DNA of 16,805 bases, taken from DASWIV01 sp036397475. Lineage in GTDB: Bacteria; JAJVIF01; JAPKYR01. Positions 5,770 through 15,200 of this stretch are shown piece after piece. Positions within the stretch are counted from its first letter, which is position 1, and each line of letters opens with the position of its first letter. The notes beneath the pieces are model-generated. The model was not told the DNA's origin, ran no database searches, and saw nothing but the letters and a program-made list of their open reading frames with translations. A program made the position numbers and the translations under genes. The stretch spans positions 1 through 16,805 of the forward strand of contig DASWIV010000156.1 in assembly GCA_036397475.1 (NCBI GenBank), in the 5' to 3' direction.

Positions 5770-8220
5770 ATGAACCGATGGACAGCAGTCGTTTTAATGG
5801 CGGCAATGATTTTTCTATTGGCGCTGGGATGCTCGGGGAAGGGTGAACCGGTCTCACCCGGAGATGATGATACTCATCCTGGCAGCACGGAATTCAAAAC
5901 CACAAGCTCAAACACTGGATTATGGGGGTACTACGACGTATCGATAGACCCTGATACGTGGGAGGCGACAGTAACGCCGAATCGCGCCGCGATGTTTACT
6001 GCTAATGTTGTTGAATTTCTAAACAGCAATCCGGCAAGTATTGGTGTCGAAGTTAAGAGTGAAGAAGTTACGGAACCGGAGATTTTGATCGTCGTCAAAA
6101 TATCGATAACCCATCCGTTACCTTTAGATTATTATAATGGGTATGACGTGAGGGGTGTATTTATTGGTAGCGGGGATTCGTTCGCGCACCAGACGGAAGA
6201 AGTGTCTTTCAATTACAGAAAGCTTGGATCATCATATATGCCAGTCTCCGATGGCCATACCCGGTGGTATAATCCCAAGGAATTCGCGTTGCCGGGATTA
6301 TTTGGGTATACGCAAGGAGTTCTCGCGCCGACTGAATTACCAAATGCTGCAAATGTAAATCCATACAAATATTTTGCCCATGGGCTTGGCGAAGAACAGG
6401 ACGTATGGGAATACCTTCAGGAATCGCATCCTGAAAATGAACATGGAGCTTTCCTGGCAGGCGAAACTCTTTCAAGGGATTACGAAATAAATTTCCCGAT
6501 CGATGGCGGATTAGAGTTCAATTACGCGGTGGTGGCTAACTGGCAGGGCGAAGACCCGTCGGACCATCCGTCACACACACTTGAAGCCATTGGGGTAAGT
6601 GTAGTAGACAACTCGGATATATTTTATGTGAATGAGACGGATAAGGGCGGCGACATGATCCTTGATATAAGCCTGTTCAGCTGGGATGAGAATTTCAGGG
6701 ATTCGCTGACGTCGTTCGGAATTGATTCCAATGCATTCGCTAATAAAATCGAGATTCTCCCGCAGCAGCCGATAGGCGGTGGGTCGAATTACTCAACGTG
6801 GCATGTCGAGATCCCGATTCTCGGACCAGACTCGACCGAAGAGCTGCAAACAATTATATACACCAGTTGCGGCCTGCTGAATTACTCTGCCGATCCGGAA
6901 AAACAGGCTCCAAACGAAGAAGTTAAGAGCTATTTTATAAGAGACATCCAGGTAGAGGATGTACACCTGAATTTAAAACCGGAGTGCGTTCTGCAGGTAG
7001 TAACCGTACCCCCGTACGTAAACTGGGCGGACGATTGCGAAGACGTGGAATTTGACGCGTCCGGATCGACCGATCCCGACGGCGATAGCGGGAACATGAC
7101 ATTCGACTGGGATTTCGACGGGGACGGCGCATATGGCGAACCTGGCGATGATGATTACACAGGGCCTGAAAATCAGCCGGTGCATAAATACTGCGTAGAA
7201 GGAACATACACTGCGTCTGTAAAGGTGACGGATGAGGATGGCAAAAGTTCCGAATGCAGTTTAGATATCGAGATCACGCTTTACGATTCCAAGCACATCG
7301 ATGTGGATAAAGGGGCCGGGAGCTCGGTAGTTGACCTGGCGGGCGATCCATTCACGGGAGATTACCTGATCCTTTACACAGATGGAATTGTCCGGCGTTA
7401 CTTCAGGGATGAATTTTTCACCGATTTCACGGAGTACACCGTAGAGCCTGACTATGAATACATAGACATGTGTGCTGCCGGGAATTTCCATATAACCAGA
7501 ACCACGTTAACCAGCGATGGATACTCGTTTTACATGTACGATAACAGCGGTAATTTTGTTTACGCGCAGCCATTCCAGGGAGTGTTCACGCCGTCGGTGG
7601 TGGTGGACGCTTACGCATTTGGCCTGACCCCACCGTACTCCACCCGGCATGGAATTCTTGTCAGCAGCGAATTGATCCCGGATATTTTCTACGCGGTCAC
7701 AATGGCTAACTGGATGCACGCAGTGCCTACCAGTAATACGGCACAGAATTTCTTCTTCGATCCGTTTGTCGGTCCTGGATCACTTAAGGGTTCCGACCTG
7801 GTCGCTGCGGAAGTAGATGGCGGGCAGTATGTATGGATCCTTCAGAAAAACAATGCATATGTGTCGAGATTCAATGCACAGACGATGGCTTTCGACACAC
7901 TGACAGCGTACTGGGCAGACGGAGCCCCGACAGATTCCGATTTAGGCTTCAACGACCCCAGGGACCTGGCAGGAGACAACATGGGAAATTTCTTCATACT
8001 CGATCAACTGTCAACAGGTGATTACAAGATCAAATCCTTCAACTGGGATGGCGCGACGACGTCTGATAACAACGGTTTCGGGTTAAGCGTTTTCAGCACG
8101 GGGGCGATTCCGATCAGGATCGAGGGAAATTTCTTCGACGATGGCATTGCGGTTCTGCATCAAGGGGGCGGCGAGGAATTATCGTTCTTCACTGAGAGTG
8201 AGATAGCCGGTCTTCTTTAG
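5770..8220 (+). CDS. Large lipoprotein with PKD domain and propeller-like C-terminal half
   Basis: The 816-residue protein has a type II signal peptide with lipobox LALGC (C21) and an acidic linker (about 25-40), so it should be lipid-anchored outside the cytoplasm. The first 400 residues are beta-rich and open with GLWGYYDVSID; I do not recognise this module. A PKD domain follows (about 411-502): FDASGSTDPDGDSG, DWDFDGDG and the closing KYCVEGTYTASVKVTDEDG. The acidic DFDGDG loop could bind calcium. Residues 515-816 show repeated short motifs such as DLAGDPFTGDYLIL and DLAGDNMGNFFIL, suggesting a beta-propeller (NHL-like) fold by inference. No enzymatic motif is seen, so a surface adhesion or binding role is likely but unproven. 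GGGAGAG (5758-5764) is the ribosome site. The gene is monocistronic, with its own terminator. Confidence 0.85.
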   Translation: MNRWTAVVLMAAMIFLLALGCSGKGEPVSPGDDDTHPGSTEFKTTSSNTGLWGYYDVSIDPDTWEATVTPNRAAMFTANVVEFLNSNPASIGVEVKSEEVTEPEILIVVKISITHPLPLDYYNGYDVRGVFIGSGDSFAHQTEEVSFNYRKLGSSYMPVSDGHTRWYNPKEFALPGLFGYTQGVLAPTELPNAANVNPYKYFAHGLGEEQDVWEYLQESHPENEHGAFLAGETLSRDYEINFPIDGGLEFNYAVVANWQGEDPSDHPSHTLEAIGVSVVDNSDIFYVNETDKGGDMILDISLFSWDENFRDSLTSFGIDSNAFANKIEILPQQPIGGGSNYSTWHVEIPILGPDSTEELQTIIYTSCGLLNYSADPEKQAPNEEVKSYFIRDIQVEDVHLNLKPECVLQVVTVPPYVNWADDCEDVEFDASGSTDPDGDSGNMTFDWDFDGDGAYGEPGDDDYTGPENQPVHKYCVEGTYTASVKVTDEDGKSSECSLDIEITLYDSKHIDVDKGAGSSVVDLAGDPFTGDYLILYTDGIVRRYFRDEFFTDFTEYTVEPDYEYIDMCAAGNFHITRTTLTSDGYSFYMYDNSGNFVYAQPFQGVFTPSVVVDAYAFGLTPPYSTRHGILVSSELIPDIFYAVTMANWMHAVPTSNTAQNFFFDPFVGPGSLKGSDLVAAEVDGGQYVWILQKNNAYVSRFNAQTMAFDTLTAYWADGAPTDSDLGFNDPRDLAGDNMGNFFILDQLSTGDYKIKSFNWDGATTSDNNGFGLSVFSTGAIPIRIEGNFFDDGIAVLHQGGGEELSFFTESEIAGLL

Positions 8221-8243
8221 TTTATTAAAAATATGATTATTTT

Positions 8244-8272
8244 GCCCCCGGCGTGGTCCGGGGGTATTTTTA
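8244..8272 (+). terminator. Rho-independent terminator after the PKD lipoprotein gene
   Basis: CCCCCGG (8245-8251) and CCGGGGG (8258-8264) form a perfect 7-bp GC stem around a 6-nt loop, followed by TATTTTTATT. It lies 24 nt after the stop codon and separates the lipoprotein gene from the exporter operon. Confidence 0.92.
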
Positions 8273-8300
8273 TTCAGGGGAAATATGCTTATGGCATAAA

Positions 8301-8329
8301 GTCTATTTGGAGTCTATTTGGTCTATTTA
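8301..8329 (+). repeat. Three direct repeats of GTCTATTTG upstream of the exporter promoter
   Basis: GTCTATTTG occurs at 8301-8309 and 8312-8320, and GTCTATTTA follows directly at 8321-8329. The array ends 6 nt before the -35 element of the ABC exporter promoter. Spacings of 11 and 9 nt place the copies on roughly the same DNA face, as expected for a regulator-binding site. A small inverted repeat, TATGC/GCATA (8284-8298), lies just upstream. Confidence 0.6.
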
Positions 8330-8335
8330 TCGTTA

Positions 8336-8363
8336 TTGACTAAATTTTTTAATAGTGTAAAAT
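8336..8363 (+). promoter_or_regulatory. Promoter of the ABC exporter operon
   Basis: TTGACT (8336-8341) and TAAAAT (8358-8363) are each one base from consensus and lie 16 nt apart. The predicted start near 8370 gives a leader of about 39 nt. The GTCTATTTG array lies immediately upstream, consistent with activation, or with repression if the regulator overlaps the -35. Confidence 0.7.
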
Positions 8364-8377
8364 TACGTTTTCGCGCT

Positions 8378-8401
8378 CACGGGGAGGGGTTTCCCCGGTG
8401 A
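8378..8401 (+). promoter_or_regulatory. Leader hairpin overlapping the ribosome site of the first exporter gene
   Basis: CGGGGA (8380-8385) pairs with TCCCCG (8392-8397) around a 6-nt loop. CA/TG pairs extend the stem past a bulged G. The only plausible ribosome-binding sequence at normal distance, GGTGA (8397-8401, 7 nt before the ATG), lies at the 3' edge of this hairpin. A second purine-rich stretch, GGGGAGGGG, is in its 5' arm and loop. Folding could therefore dampen translation; this is inference. Confidence 0.45.
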
Positions 8402-8408
8402 ACTAATA

Positions 8409-10220
8409 ATGTGGTGGCATATTGATGAAACAGACGAAGGCGTGCGTAAGCAGTCGGTATTTGTACTGCTGCGCAAAGTCATACCCTTGTTCGGTCCGCA
8501 CAAGAAGCTTTTATACTTCGCGCTGCTTCTGCTTATCCCGATCACCGCTGCATTCCTTGCTCCATTGTTCATCCTTGAATTTCTGATTAACGAAATTATT
8601 TCCACAAAGAATCTGAGTATTTTATACCTCTGGACCGGACTTCTGGTGGGGATCGTTTCGGTGGGATCCTTGTTGTCCTATATCCAGGCGATCACTTTAT
8701 TCAAGCTCGGAATTACCATTATCACTGACTTGAAAGGCCGGCTATTCGAACATGTGCTTCATCTTGGACTTGATTTCCACGAGGACCATTCACCGGGAAA
8801 ACTTATCAGCCGCGTAGAGAGCGACACCGAAACGCTCAGGGAATTATTTGGTGATGTAGCTGTTAACCTGACCAAGAATTCGCTGTTCTTCATCGGATTG
8901 CTCGGTGCACTAATTTACCGTAATTTTGCTATCGCTGCGTGGATTCTTGGATTGTCCCCGATATTGTTTGCAGCGATTTTCTGGTTCCTTAATTTCATGC
9001 GCAAATACTGGCGCGAATGGCGTGTCCAGTGGGCGATAGTCACCGGTTATGTAACTGAGTATGTCCAGGGAATCGATGTCATCCAGATGTTCAACTACCA
9101 GGACACCGCCCGCAAACGGATGAATGAAGTCAATATGGGCAAATTCAGGATCGAAGTTCCCACTTTTTTCCTCGATTACGGATTCTGGGGAGTGTTCTGG
9201 TTCGGAGAAATAATCGCGATATGCGCTATCGTTTATATCGGCTACGGGCAGCTTGTGGCAGGTACGCTGGCGATAGGGACATTCGTGATGTTCATCGAGG
9301 CTATCAGGCAGATGTACCAGCCGATGATCCAGTTGTCGGAGCAGTTGAATTTTGTGAACAGGGCGCTGATCAGTGTCGAGAGAGTCCTTGGGATTCTGGA
9401 AACTGAAAGATCCGTTCAGGATGGCGATGCCAGCCCGGATAACCTGACATTCAATCACAGGATTGAATTCGAAAATGTGTGGTTCGCGTACGACAAAAAA
9501 GAAAACTGGATATTGAAGGATTTGAGTTTCACTATCGAGAAGGGCGAGAAGGTAGCTCTTGTCGGACAGTCGGGCGGCGGAAAAAGCACAATTGTCAACC
9601 TGCTTCTGAGATTCTACGATCCGCAGAAAGGAAGCATTAAGGTCGATGGAATAGATATCAGGGATTTTCCCGTCAAGGTATGGCGCGACAAAATCGGGCT
9701 TGTGCTCCAGGATATTTTCCTTTTCCCGGGCTCTGTAGCCGACAACATTAGGATCTTCGATCAGTCCATTCCGGTTGAAAAAGTTAAGGAAGTAGCGAAA
9801 ATCGCCCATGCGGATCAGATTATTGAAAAGTTACCGGATAAGTATGACGGTGAACTTGCTGAGCGGGGCGCGAATTTATCTGTCGGCGAAAGGCAGCTAA
9901 TGAGTTTCGCGCGGGCGCTGACTTTCGATCCGCCGTTACTTGTCCTGGACGAAGCGACAAGTTCGGTCGATCCCTACACTGAAAGACTGGTCCAGGAAGC
10001 TCTTGAAAGACTGCTCGCCGGACGTACCGCGGTCATTGTCGCGCACAGGCTATCTACCATTCTTAACGCTGACAAAATTCTATTGATACAGGGCGGAGAA
10101 ATTCTGGAGAGCGGGAATCACGAGCAGCTTCTGGATAAAAACGGTATCTACGCGAAATTATTCCGGTTGCAGTTTGAGGAAGTTTCAGGCGCGGGTAAAT
10201 CTGTCGGGGGTGCGGCATGA
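8409..10220 (+). CDS. ABC exporter half-transporter, consensus-Walker subunit (TM288-like)
   Basis: The 603-residue type IV ABC exporter has an N-terminal six-helix membrane domain (about 30-330) and a C-terminal ATPase. The ATPase motifs are Walker A GQSGGGKS (386-393), Q-loop Q434, signature LSVGE (490-494), Walker B LLVLDE (510-515) with catalytic E515, and switch H546. The Walker motifs and catalytic glutamate are intact, but the signature departs from LSGGQ. This is the expected pattern for the subunit that gives its signature to the degenerate site of a heterodimer. The substrate cannot be told; this family exports lipids, drugs or peptides. The stop codon overlaps the next start by 4 nt (ATGA), indicating translational coupling. 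The ATG at 8409 is supported by GGTGA at 7 nt. Confidence 0.93.
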   Translation: MWWHIDETDEGVRKQSVFVLLRKVIPLFGPHKKLLYFALLLLIPITAAFLAPLFILEFLINEIISTKNLSILYLWTGLLVGIVSVGSLLSYIQAITLFKLGITIITDLKGRLFEHVLHLGLDFHEDHSPGKLISRVESDTETLRELFGDVAVNLTKNSLFFIGLLGALIYRNFAIAAWILGLSPILFAAIFWFLNFMRKYWREWRVQWAIVTGYVTEYVQGIDVIQMFNYQDTARKRMNEVNMGKFRIEVPTFFLDYGFWGVFWFGEIIAICAIVYIGYGQLVAGTLAIGTFVMFIEAIRQMYQPMIQLSEQLNFVNRALISVERVLGILETERSVQDGDASPDNLTFNHRIEFENVWFAYDKKENWILKDLSFTIEKGEKVALVGQSGGGKSTIVNLLLRFYDPQKGSIKVDGIDIRDFPVKVWRDKIGLVLQDIFLFPGSVADNIRIFDQSIPVEKVKEVAKIAHADQIIEKLPDKYDGELAERGANLSVGERQLMSFARALTFDPPLLVLDEATSSVDPYTERLVQEALERLLAGRTAVIVAHRLSTILNADKILLIQGGEILESGNHEQLLDKNGIYAKLFRLQFEEVSGAGKSVGGAA

Positions 10221-12067
10221 AGCACATCCGGTGGATATGGGATTTCTGGGCGCCGCACCGCCAGTGGGTATGGATACTCTTCTTTATGACGCTCCTGTCC
10301 AGCCTTGCAGCGCTGATCGGTCCATTCCTTCTGAGTATCGCGATCGATATAGGCCATTCACTTGTAGGGAAGCAATTTAAAGGAATTGAAGAGTATCCCG
10401 AGCCGATTCTCAGCTGGATCCTGCATCTCGAAGCGTGGATAGGCGAGCCGATTCCCGAAAATGTAGTAGAGGTAACCCGCAACGTCATCATTCTCCTGGC
10501 TGGAATCGGGCTTATCAGGACACTTGCGCATCTGTACCCCGGATTCAGGGCGATGATCAACGCCAAGCTCGGGATGGATATCCGGAAATATTACTTCTCG
10601 AAAATCATAAACAAGGGATACAGATTTTTTGATCAGTTCAGGACGGGAGATCTTGTTACGAGGCTGACGGACGATGTGGACGGGTGGCCGAAGATAGCGT
10701 GGTTCTCGTGCTCGGGTGTTTTCCGGGCGCTGGAGTCTACCAGTCAGTTTGTGTTTATCATCGCGTTCATGCTGATTATGGACTGGAAGCTTGCTCTCAT
10801 GTCGACCGCGCCGCTTCCTGTAATGCTTTACATGTTTTATCTGCTGCGGTTGAAGCTTACCGAATATTCGCTCAAGCGTCAGCAGATGATCTCAACTACA
10901 AACGACGCGCTGGAAGCTGCGTTCAGCGGGGTACGAATACTCAAAGCATTCAATGGCGAGACTGGCCAAAGCAAGAACTTCAGGAAAATCCTGGATGAAC
11001 GGATTAATGTCGAACTGACTTTCCAGAAGTTATGGTTCCTGATGTGGAACTCATTCGCGGCGATAACATGGGTAGGAAAAATCATCGTTTTCGCTGTCGG
11101 TGGATTGATGGTTATCAATGGAACACTGACGGTTGGAAAATTCTACGCGTTTTACGTTTACATGGACATGCTCCTTCGTCCGCTGCTCGATATTCCGCAA
11201 TTATTCGTGACAAGCCGTACCGCATTCGCGTGTATAGACAGGGAGATCGAAATCGAGGAAACTCCGGGAGGGACTGAATTAGTTTTCGACGGAACGGAAC
11301 CGGTTCCACCGCATGGAGCGTTTGAGATAAGTAATGCTTCGTTCAAATACAAGGACGATCTTTATCCGGTACTCAGCAATATCACAATGACCGTAAAGCC
11401 GGGAGAAAAGGCTGCTATTGTCGGTGCGGTTGGAAGTGGAAAATCTACACTGCTGAAAATGGCTGCCGGACTTTATCCTCCGAGTGAAGGTGAAATCAGG
11501 TACGGTGAAAAACCGCTGCATCGCATGAACATCTATGGATTCAGGGAGAGGATGGGATACATCCCTCAGGAAGCAACGCTTTTCTCCGAAAGCGTCAAGG
11601 ACAACATCAGTTTCGGACGGGAAATTCCGGAAGGGAGAATTATCGAAGCGCTTGATTTCGCGCAGGTCAAAGAGGAAATGGAGGGGCTTCCCGACGGCTT
11701 GAATCAGGTGCTCGGCCAGAAGGGCCTGACAGTGTCGGGAGGACAGAAGCAGCGTCTGGCAATCGCGAGAGCGCTTGCCGGAAAACCGGACATTCTCCTG
11801 ATGGACGACTGCACGTCGGCGCTAGACGCCGAGAACGAACGTCGGTTCTGGCAGATGTTTACAGAAAATTATCCCGATACCGCGTGTATGATCGTTACGC
11901 ATCGATTGGCGACTGCACGTCAAGCGGATGTAATCTATGTTCTGGACCGGGGAAAAATTGTCGGGCAGGGAACGCACAATGAACTGATCGAGTCATGCGA
12001 GGCGTACCAGAATTTCCTTACGAGAGAAGAGCTGAGAGCCGCGATAAAGTCGGCGAAGTCCGCGTAG
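10217..12067 (+). CDS. ABC exporter half-transporter, degenerate-site subunit (TM287-like)
   Basis: The 616-residue partner of the preceding gene has a membrane domain (about 15-335) and an ATPase with Walker A GAVGSGKS (403-410), Q-loop Q451, signature VSGGQ (506-510), Walker B ILLMDD (526-531) and switch H562. The catalytic glutamate position is aspartate (D531, in LMDDCTSALD), as in the degenerate subunits of known heterodimeric exporters. Its own signature is near consensus and should complete the active site with the partner's E515. An extended segment between helices 1 and 2 (about 50-85, rich in E, P and W) may form an extracytoplasmic insertion. The ATGA overlap means the two subunits are made together. 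The stop codon is followed within 4 nt by a 43-bp repeat. Confidence 0.94.
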   Translation: MKHIRWIWDFWAPHRQWVWILFFMTLLSSLAALIGPFLLSIAIDIGHSLVGKQFKGIEEYPEPILSWILHLEAWIGEPIPENVVEVTRNVIILLAGIGLIRTLAHLYPGFRAMINAKLGMDIRKYYFSKIINKGYRFFDQFRTGDLVTRLTDDVDGWPKIAWFSCSGVFRALESTSQFVFIIAFMLIMDWKLALMSTAPLPVMLYMFYLLRLKLTEYSLKRQQMISTTNDALEAAFSGVRILKAFNGETGQSKNFRKILDERINVELTFQKLWFLMWNSFAAITWVGKIIVFAVGGLMVINGTLTVGKFYAFYVYMDMLLRPLLDIPQLFVTSRTAFACIDREIEIEETPGGTELVFDGTEPVPPHGAFEISNASFKYKDDLYPVLSNITMTVKPGEKAAIVGAVGSGKSTLLKMAAGLYPPSEGEIRYGEKPLHRMNIYGFRERMGYIPQEATLFSESVKDNISFGREIPEGRIIEALDFAQVKEEMEGLPDGLNQVLGQKGLTVSGGQKQRLAIARALAGKPDILLMDDCTSALDAENERRFWQMFTENYPDTACMIVTHRLATARQADVIYVLDRGKIVGQGTHNELIESCEAYQNFLTREELRAAIKSAKSA

Positions 12068-12070
12068 AAA

Positions 12071-12113
12071 ATACACACACAACCTGCGCTTACGCTCCGG
12101 TTGTGTATGCTAC
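12071..12113. repeat. 43-bp direct repeat, copy 1 (exporter-operon side)
   Basis: This copy is identical over 43 nt to 12178-12220. Each copy contains inverted arms ACACAACC and GGTTGTGT around 14 nt that include GCG/CGC. On the minus strand the stem extends to 11 bp, with one U-G pair, and in this copy TATTTTC follows. It could therefore terminate the minus-strand acetyltransferase transcript. It starts 4 nt after the ABC stop codon. Confidence 0.85.
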
Positions 12114-12135
12114 AAGGAGTATCTTATTCAGGTAG

Positions 12136-12159
12136 CATTGACAAACTGGTTTGTCAGTG
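12136..12159. repeat. Inverted repeat centred between the 43-bp repeats
   Basis: TGACAAAC (12139-12146) and GTTTGTCA (12149-12156) are perfect inverted arms separated by TG. Further pairs (CAT with GTG) extend the stem to 11 bp with one wobble. It is either an operator-like palindrome or another transcript-end hairpin; there is no T-run. Confidence 0.65.
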
Positions 12160-12177
12160 TCGCACAAATCCCCGCTT

Positions 12178-12220
12178 ATACACACACAACCTGCGCTTAC
12201 GCTCCGGTTGTGTATGCTAC
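12178..12220. repeat. 43-bp direct repeat, copy 2, overlapping the acetyltransferase gene end
   Basis: This copy is identical to 12071-12113. Its right-hand 24 nt (12197-12220) are the last seven codons and the stop codon of the minus-strand acetyltransferase gene (VAYTTGA, then TAA). The repeat therefore supplies the protein's C-terminus. The pair flanks a 64-nt segment with a central palindrome. Confidence 0.88.
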
Positions 12221-15200
12221 GGATTTTTCGACTACTATCTTCCTATCCCAATGAAGAATTGAGTTAGCTAGCACCGGGATTTTGTCCGGTGAATCAGCGA
12301 GAGTTATGAAGGTCGCGGATTCGGCGATCTGGTCGGGATATGAACGTGTGGTACGTCCCATGAATATCGCCTGGCCATCGCGCGCGATATCGTAAGCGCC
12401 ACATTTTCCCTGAAGGCAGACCACGCCAAGTGTTTTCCCGTCGCGTGGATCGGAGTGAGCGACCCAGTTTCCGTGACCCGTACTCTGTCCGTCCTCGGAC
12501 CGCCTCAGGTGAATTTTTCCACCGTCGATGTCGAGGAGATTTTCAGTAGGCAGGTCAATGTCTCCAGTGAGGTCTGGAAACATCCAGGTTTCCGTGTTCA
12601 CATTCCTGGACGCGTTTCCATTTTCAAATATTCTGGTCAGGTTCAAAATCGCATGAACGCCGGGTCGGGTCAGGAAATAATTTTCTATCTTCACGCTGCT
12701 GAAATCTCTAAGCAATGTGATATCGACCTTTATTCCTTCCCATTCGATTCCATGCCAGTTTATTTTTGCTCCCGAGCCTTTGAATTTTGAGCGGTGAAAT
12801 CGATATCCAAGGGAATAGGCGTCTATCCCGATACCGCCGTACCATGGATTCCACCAGACGTAGGACGCAGGCTCCGGAAACGATGTACGAAGAAGATTTC
12901 TGCCGTTGGAAAGGTCCGAAAGGTGATAGAGTGTGCCGCAGAAAGCCGGGGCGACCCGAAATTCGATAGCGCCGTTATCGACTGCCATGAATTCCATGTC
13001 TTTTTCGGCGGAAGATTCAATCTTCACACTGGACCCGGGGACAGGATCGAACCACGCGAGTTGATCGGTACGGGTAATCCCCATCCATTTTGTTTCACAC
13101 ACAGCTTTTTTTAAGCCGGGCGTGTCCTGATTTACAGGCAGGTCAATGCGAATAGGCGAGTTGATGTTCCAGGTGCCGGACGATTCCTCGATCCTGTTGC
13201 CATTTTCCATTATAACCGTTCCCGTACCCGTGCACTCGTTTTCGCGTTCCATATGAAAATTGATAGCCGGATTTTCACCAGGGAAAACGTTCGATTCCGC
13301 CCTGATGTAATGAACAGCTCTTCGTGGCAGGGAGGATGGCTTGTTTTTAAGGGCAATATTCTGAATTTCCTCCCAGCTTGCCGCGGAACCGATAATTTTC
13401 ATCCAGGGGAACTCGTGAGTCGCACCAGGGGGTAATTTACCGATGTGGAATTCAGGTGCGAAAACTCCCCACCTGTTAAAATTTAATTTATCGACATTAC
13501 TGAAAATAAACCCTACGAATTTATCAGCATTGGTATTTAAGGTCGCTACGTTGTACGTGAACCAGTTCTCGGAAAATCTGGATGGGTCCGAGGGGACAGA
13601 GACATTGCCGCTGTGCCAGGATTCGCGGTCGCCATAGACGATTCTTCCGTTAAGCGGCATGACCGGCCTGGTGAGATTCTGCATACGGAAATTTACGCAT
13701 ACCTTGCCTTTGAATTCCCGGCCAGAATTGTTAATGAGAGATGTCTCGATATGGACCTCGTAACCCGATCCGAGTTTAATTTTCCGCCTTATTTCAAGTC
13801 CTGGAAAATCATTGCTTGCACATGACAGTGTTATCCATGCGTAGAACTCATCCTCGCCTGTGTCGATCGAGTAGAGTGCGTTCGCGAATTCGCTGGAGAA
13901 TGGTTTTCCGATCGCTTCATATTCCTGGTTGAATAATTTGCCATCGGATCGAAGCATGAAGTCAGTCGAGCCGCCGCGACGCCGCGATGTGACTGTGAGT
14001 AAGCCATTAGAAATCGTTCGGTATTCCGGATCGTTCGGAGACAGCGTTGATGCTTTTCCGGTAGGATAGGAACAGGCTCCGACAATTACCGGATGAATTT
14101 CAGATGTCTCACCTTTCCATGATAATTTTCCTCCAATTGAAATGATGCCTTTTCCCGTTTCGCCGGATGATTCCGCATGAACGCCGATGCCGAACGAGTC
14201 GTTTGGTTGAATTTCAATCGGTGAATCCTGTGAGTTGTCCACAGAGACAGGTCCGGTGGAGGTTATTTCCGGTGTGAAGCTTATTTCATCCGGAATGTTT
14301 GAGTTCAGCGTAATGTTTTCAGTGGACGAGTCACCGGGGTTCAGGTACACGACAGTGTCTTTGCGCCTGAGTTCAATGGATGGAACAGCGTGTATTCCCG
14401 GTTTGATAATCGACTCGACTCCATTTACCGTGACCCGGCATTCCAGCGGTTTGCTATACCACTTCTGGTGTTCACGCTGAGCATCGGACGCGACTTTCAC
14501 ATTTGTCTCGATTTCTTTCCTGCCGGATAAGGCAAGGCTTTCATTGAGCGAATAATCCACGACGCCCGACTGGCTGGAGTGAAGTTTTATATCAAGCGCA
14601 GTGGAATTTTTATTTTCCACCACCCAGGTGACCGGATGCGAGAATCCTGACGGGTGCGAGTCGCCCCTGATCAATGCTTTAACTGAAAATTCCGGAGTTG
14701 TAATTCCCGCGATACCCGACGTAGATGGGTCGACCAGAACTTCCAGATTTTTATTGTCTGCAGCAAACGTGTACTTGTGGTAATGGCACCCGTCGTGGAG
14801 GTCTGTATCTTCCTTTACTTCCAAGGGCTGCCTTAGAGCATCGTACCAGTTGACGTCGCCGAGGAATGATTTAACCAGCGGATTGTTGACGGCAACCGGA
14901 AGGAAGTTATACATCATGACATCGGAGTCGGGCCTCCAGAAAAATCCGGTTTTCTTATACAGCGGAACAGCCTGGAGATTTCCCGGCCAGGTATAAAGGT
15001 CGAGCCGTTTCACGTTGTCATGAATTGCCCTGTCGACACAATGCGCGAGAATTTTTCTGCCGTAGCCCTTTCCTTGGTAACCGGGATGCGCGTTCAGCAG
15101 GCCGACATAGGTGCAGTCGGTGTCGGTGTATCCCTGCGAATATCCCAGGTACGAAACTACCACGTCCCCAACCCATCCGAGCCAGACGGCGATATGAGAT

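Noticed and set aside
8910..9809. Minus-strand open frame of 299 codons
   Set aside because: It lies wholly antisense to the ABC exporter gene, which has all ATPase motifs. No motif or ribosome site supports it.
10063..10566. Minus-strand frame of 167 codons across the ABC gene junction
   Set aside because: It is a shadow of two overlapping, motif-complete ABC genes with no independent support.
12071..12220. Composite transposon or integron attachment sites
   Set aside because: The direct repeats enclose only 64 nt with no recombinase gene or cassette nearby, and no core site resembling attC is visible.
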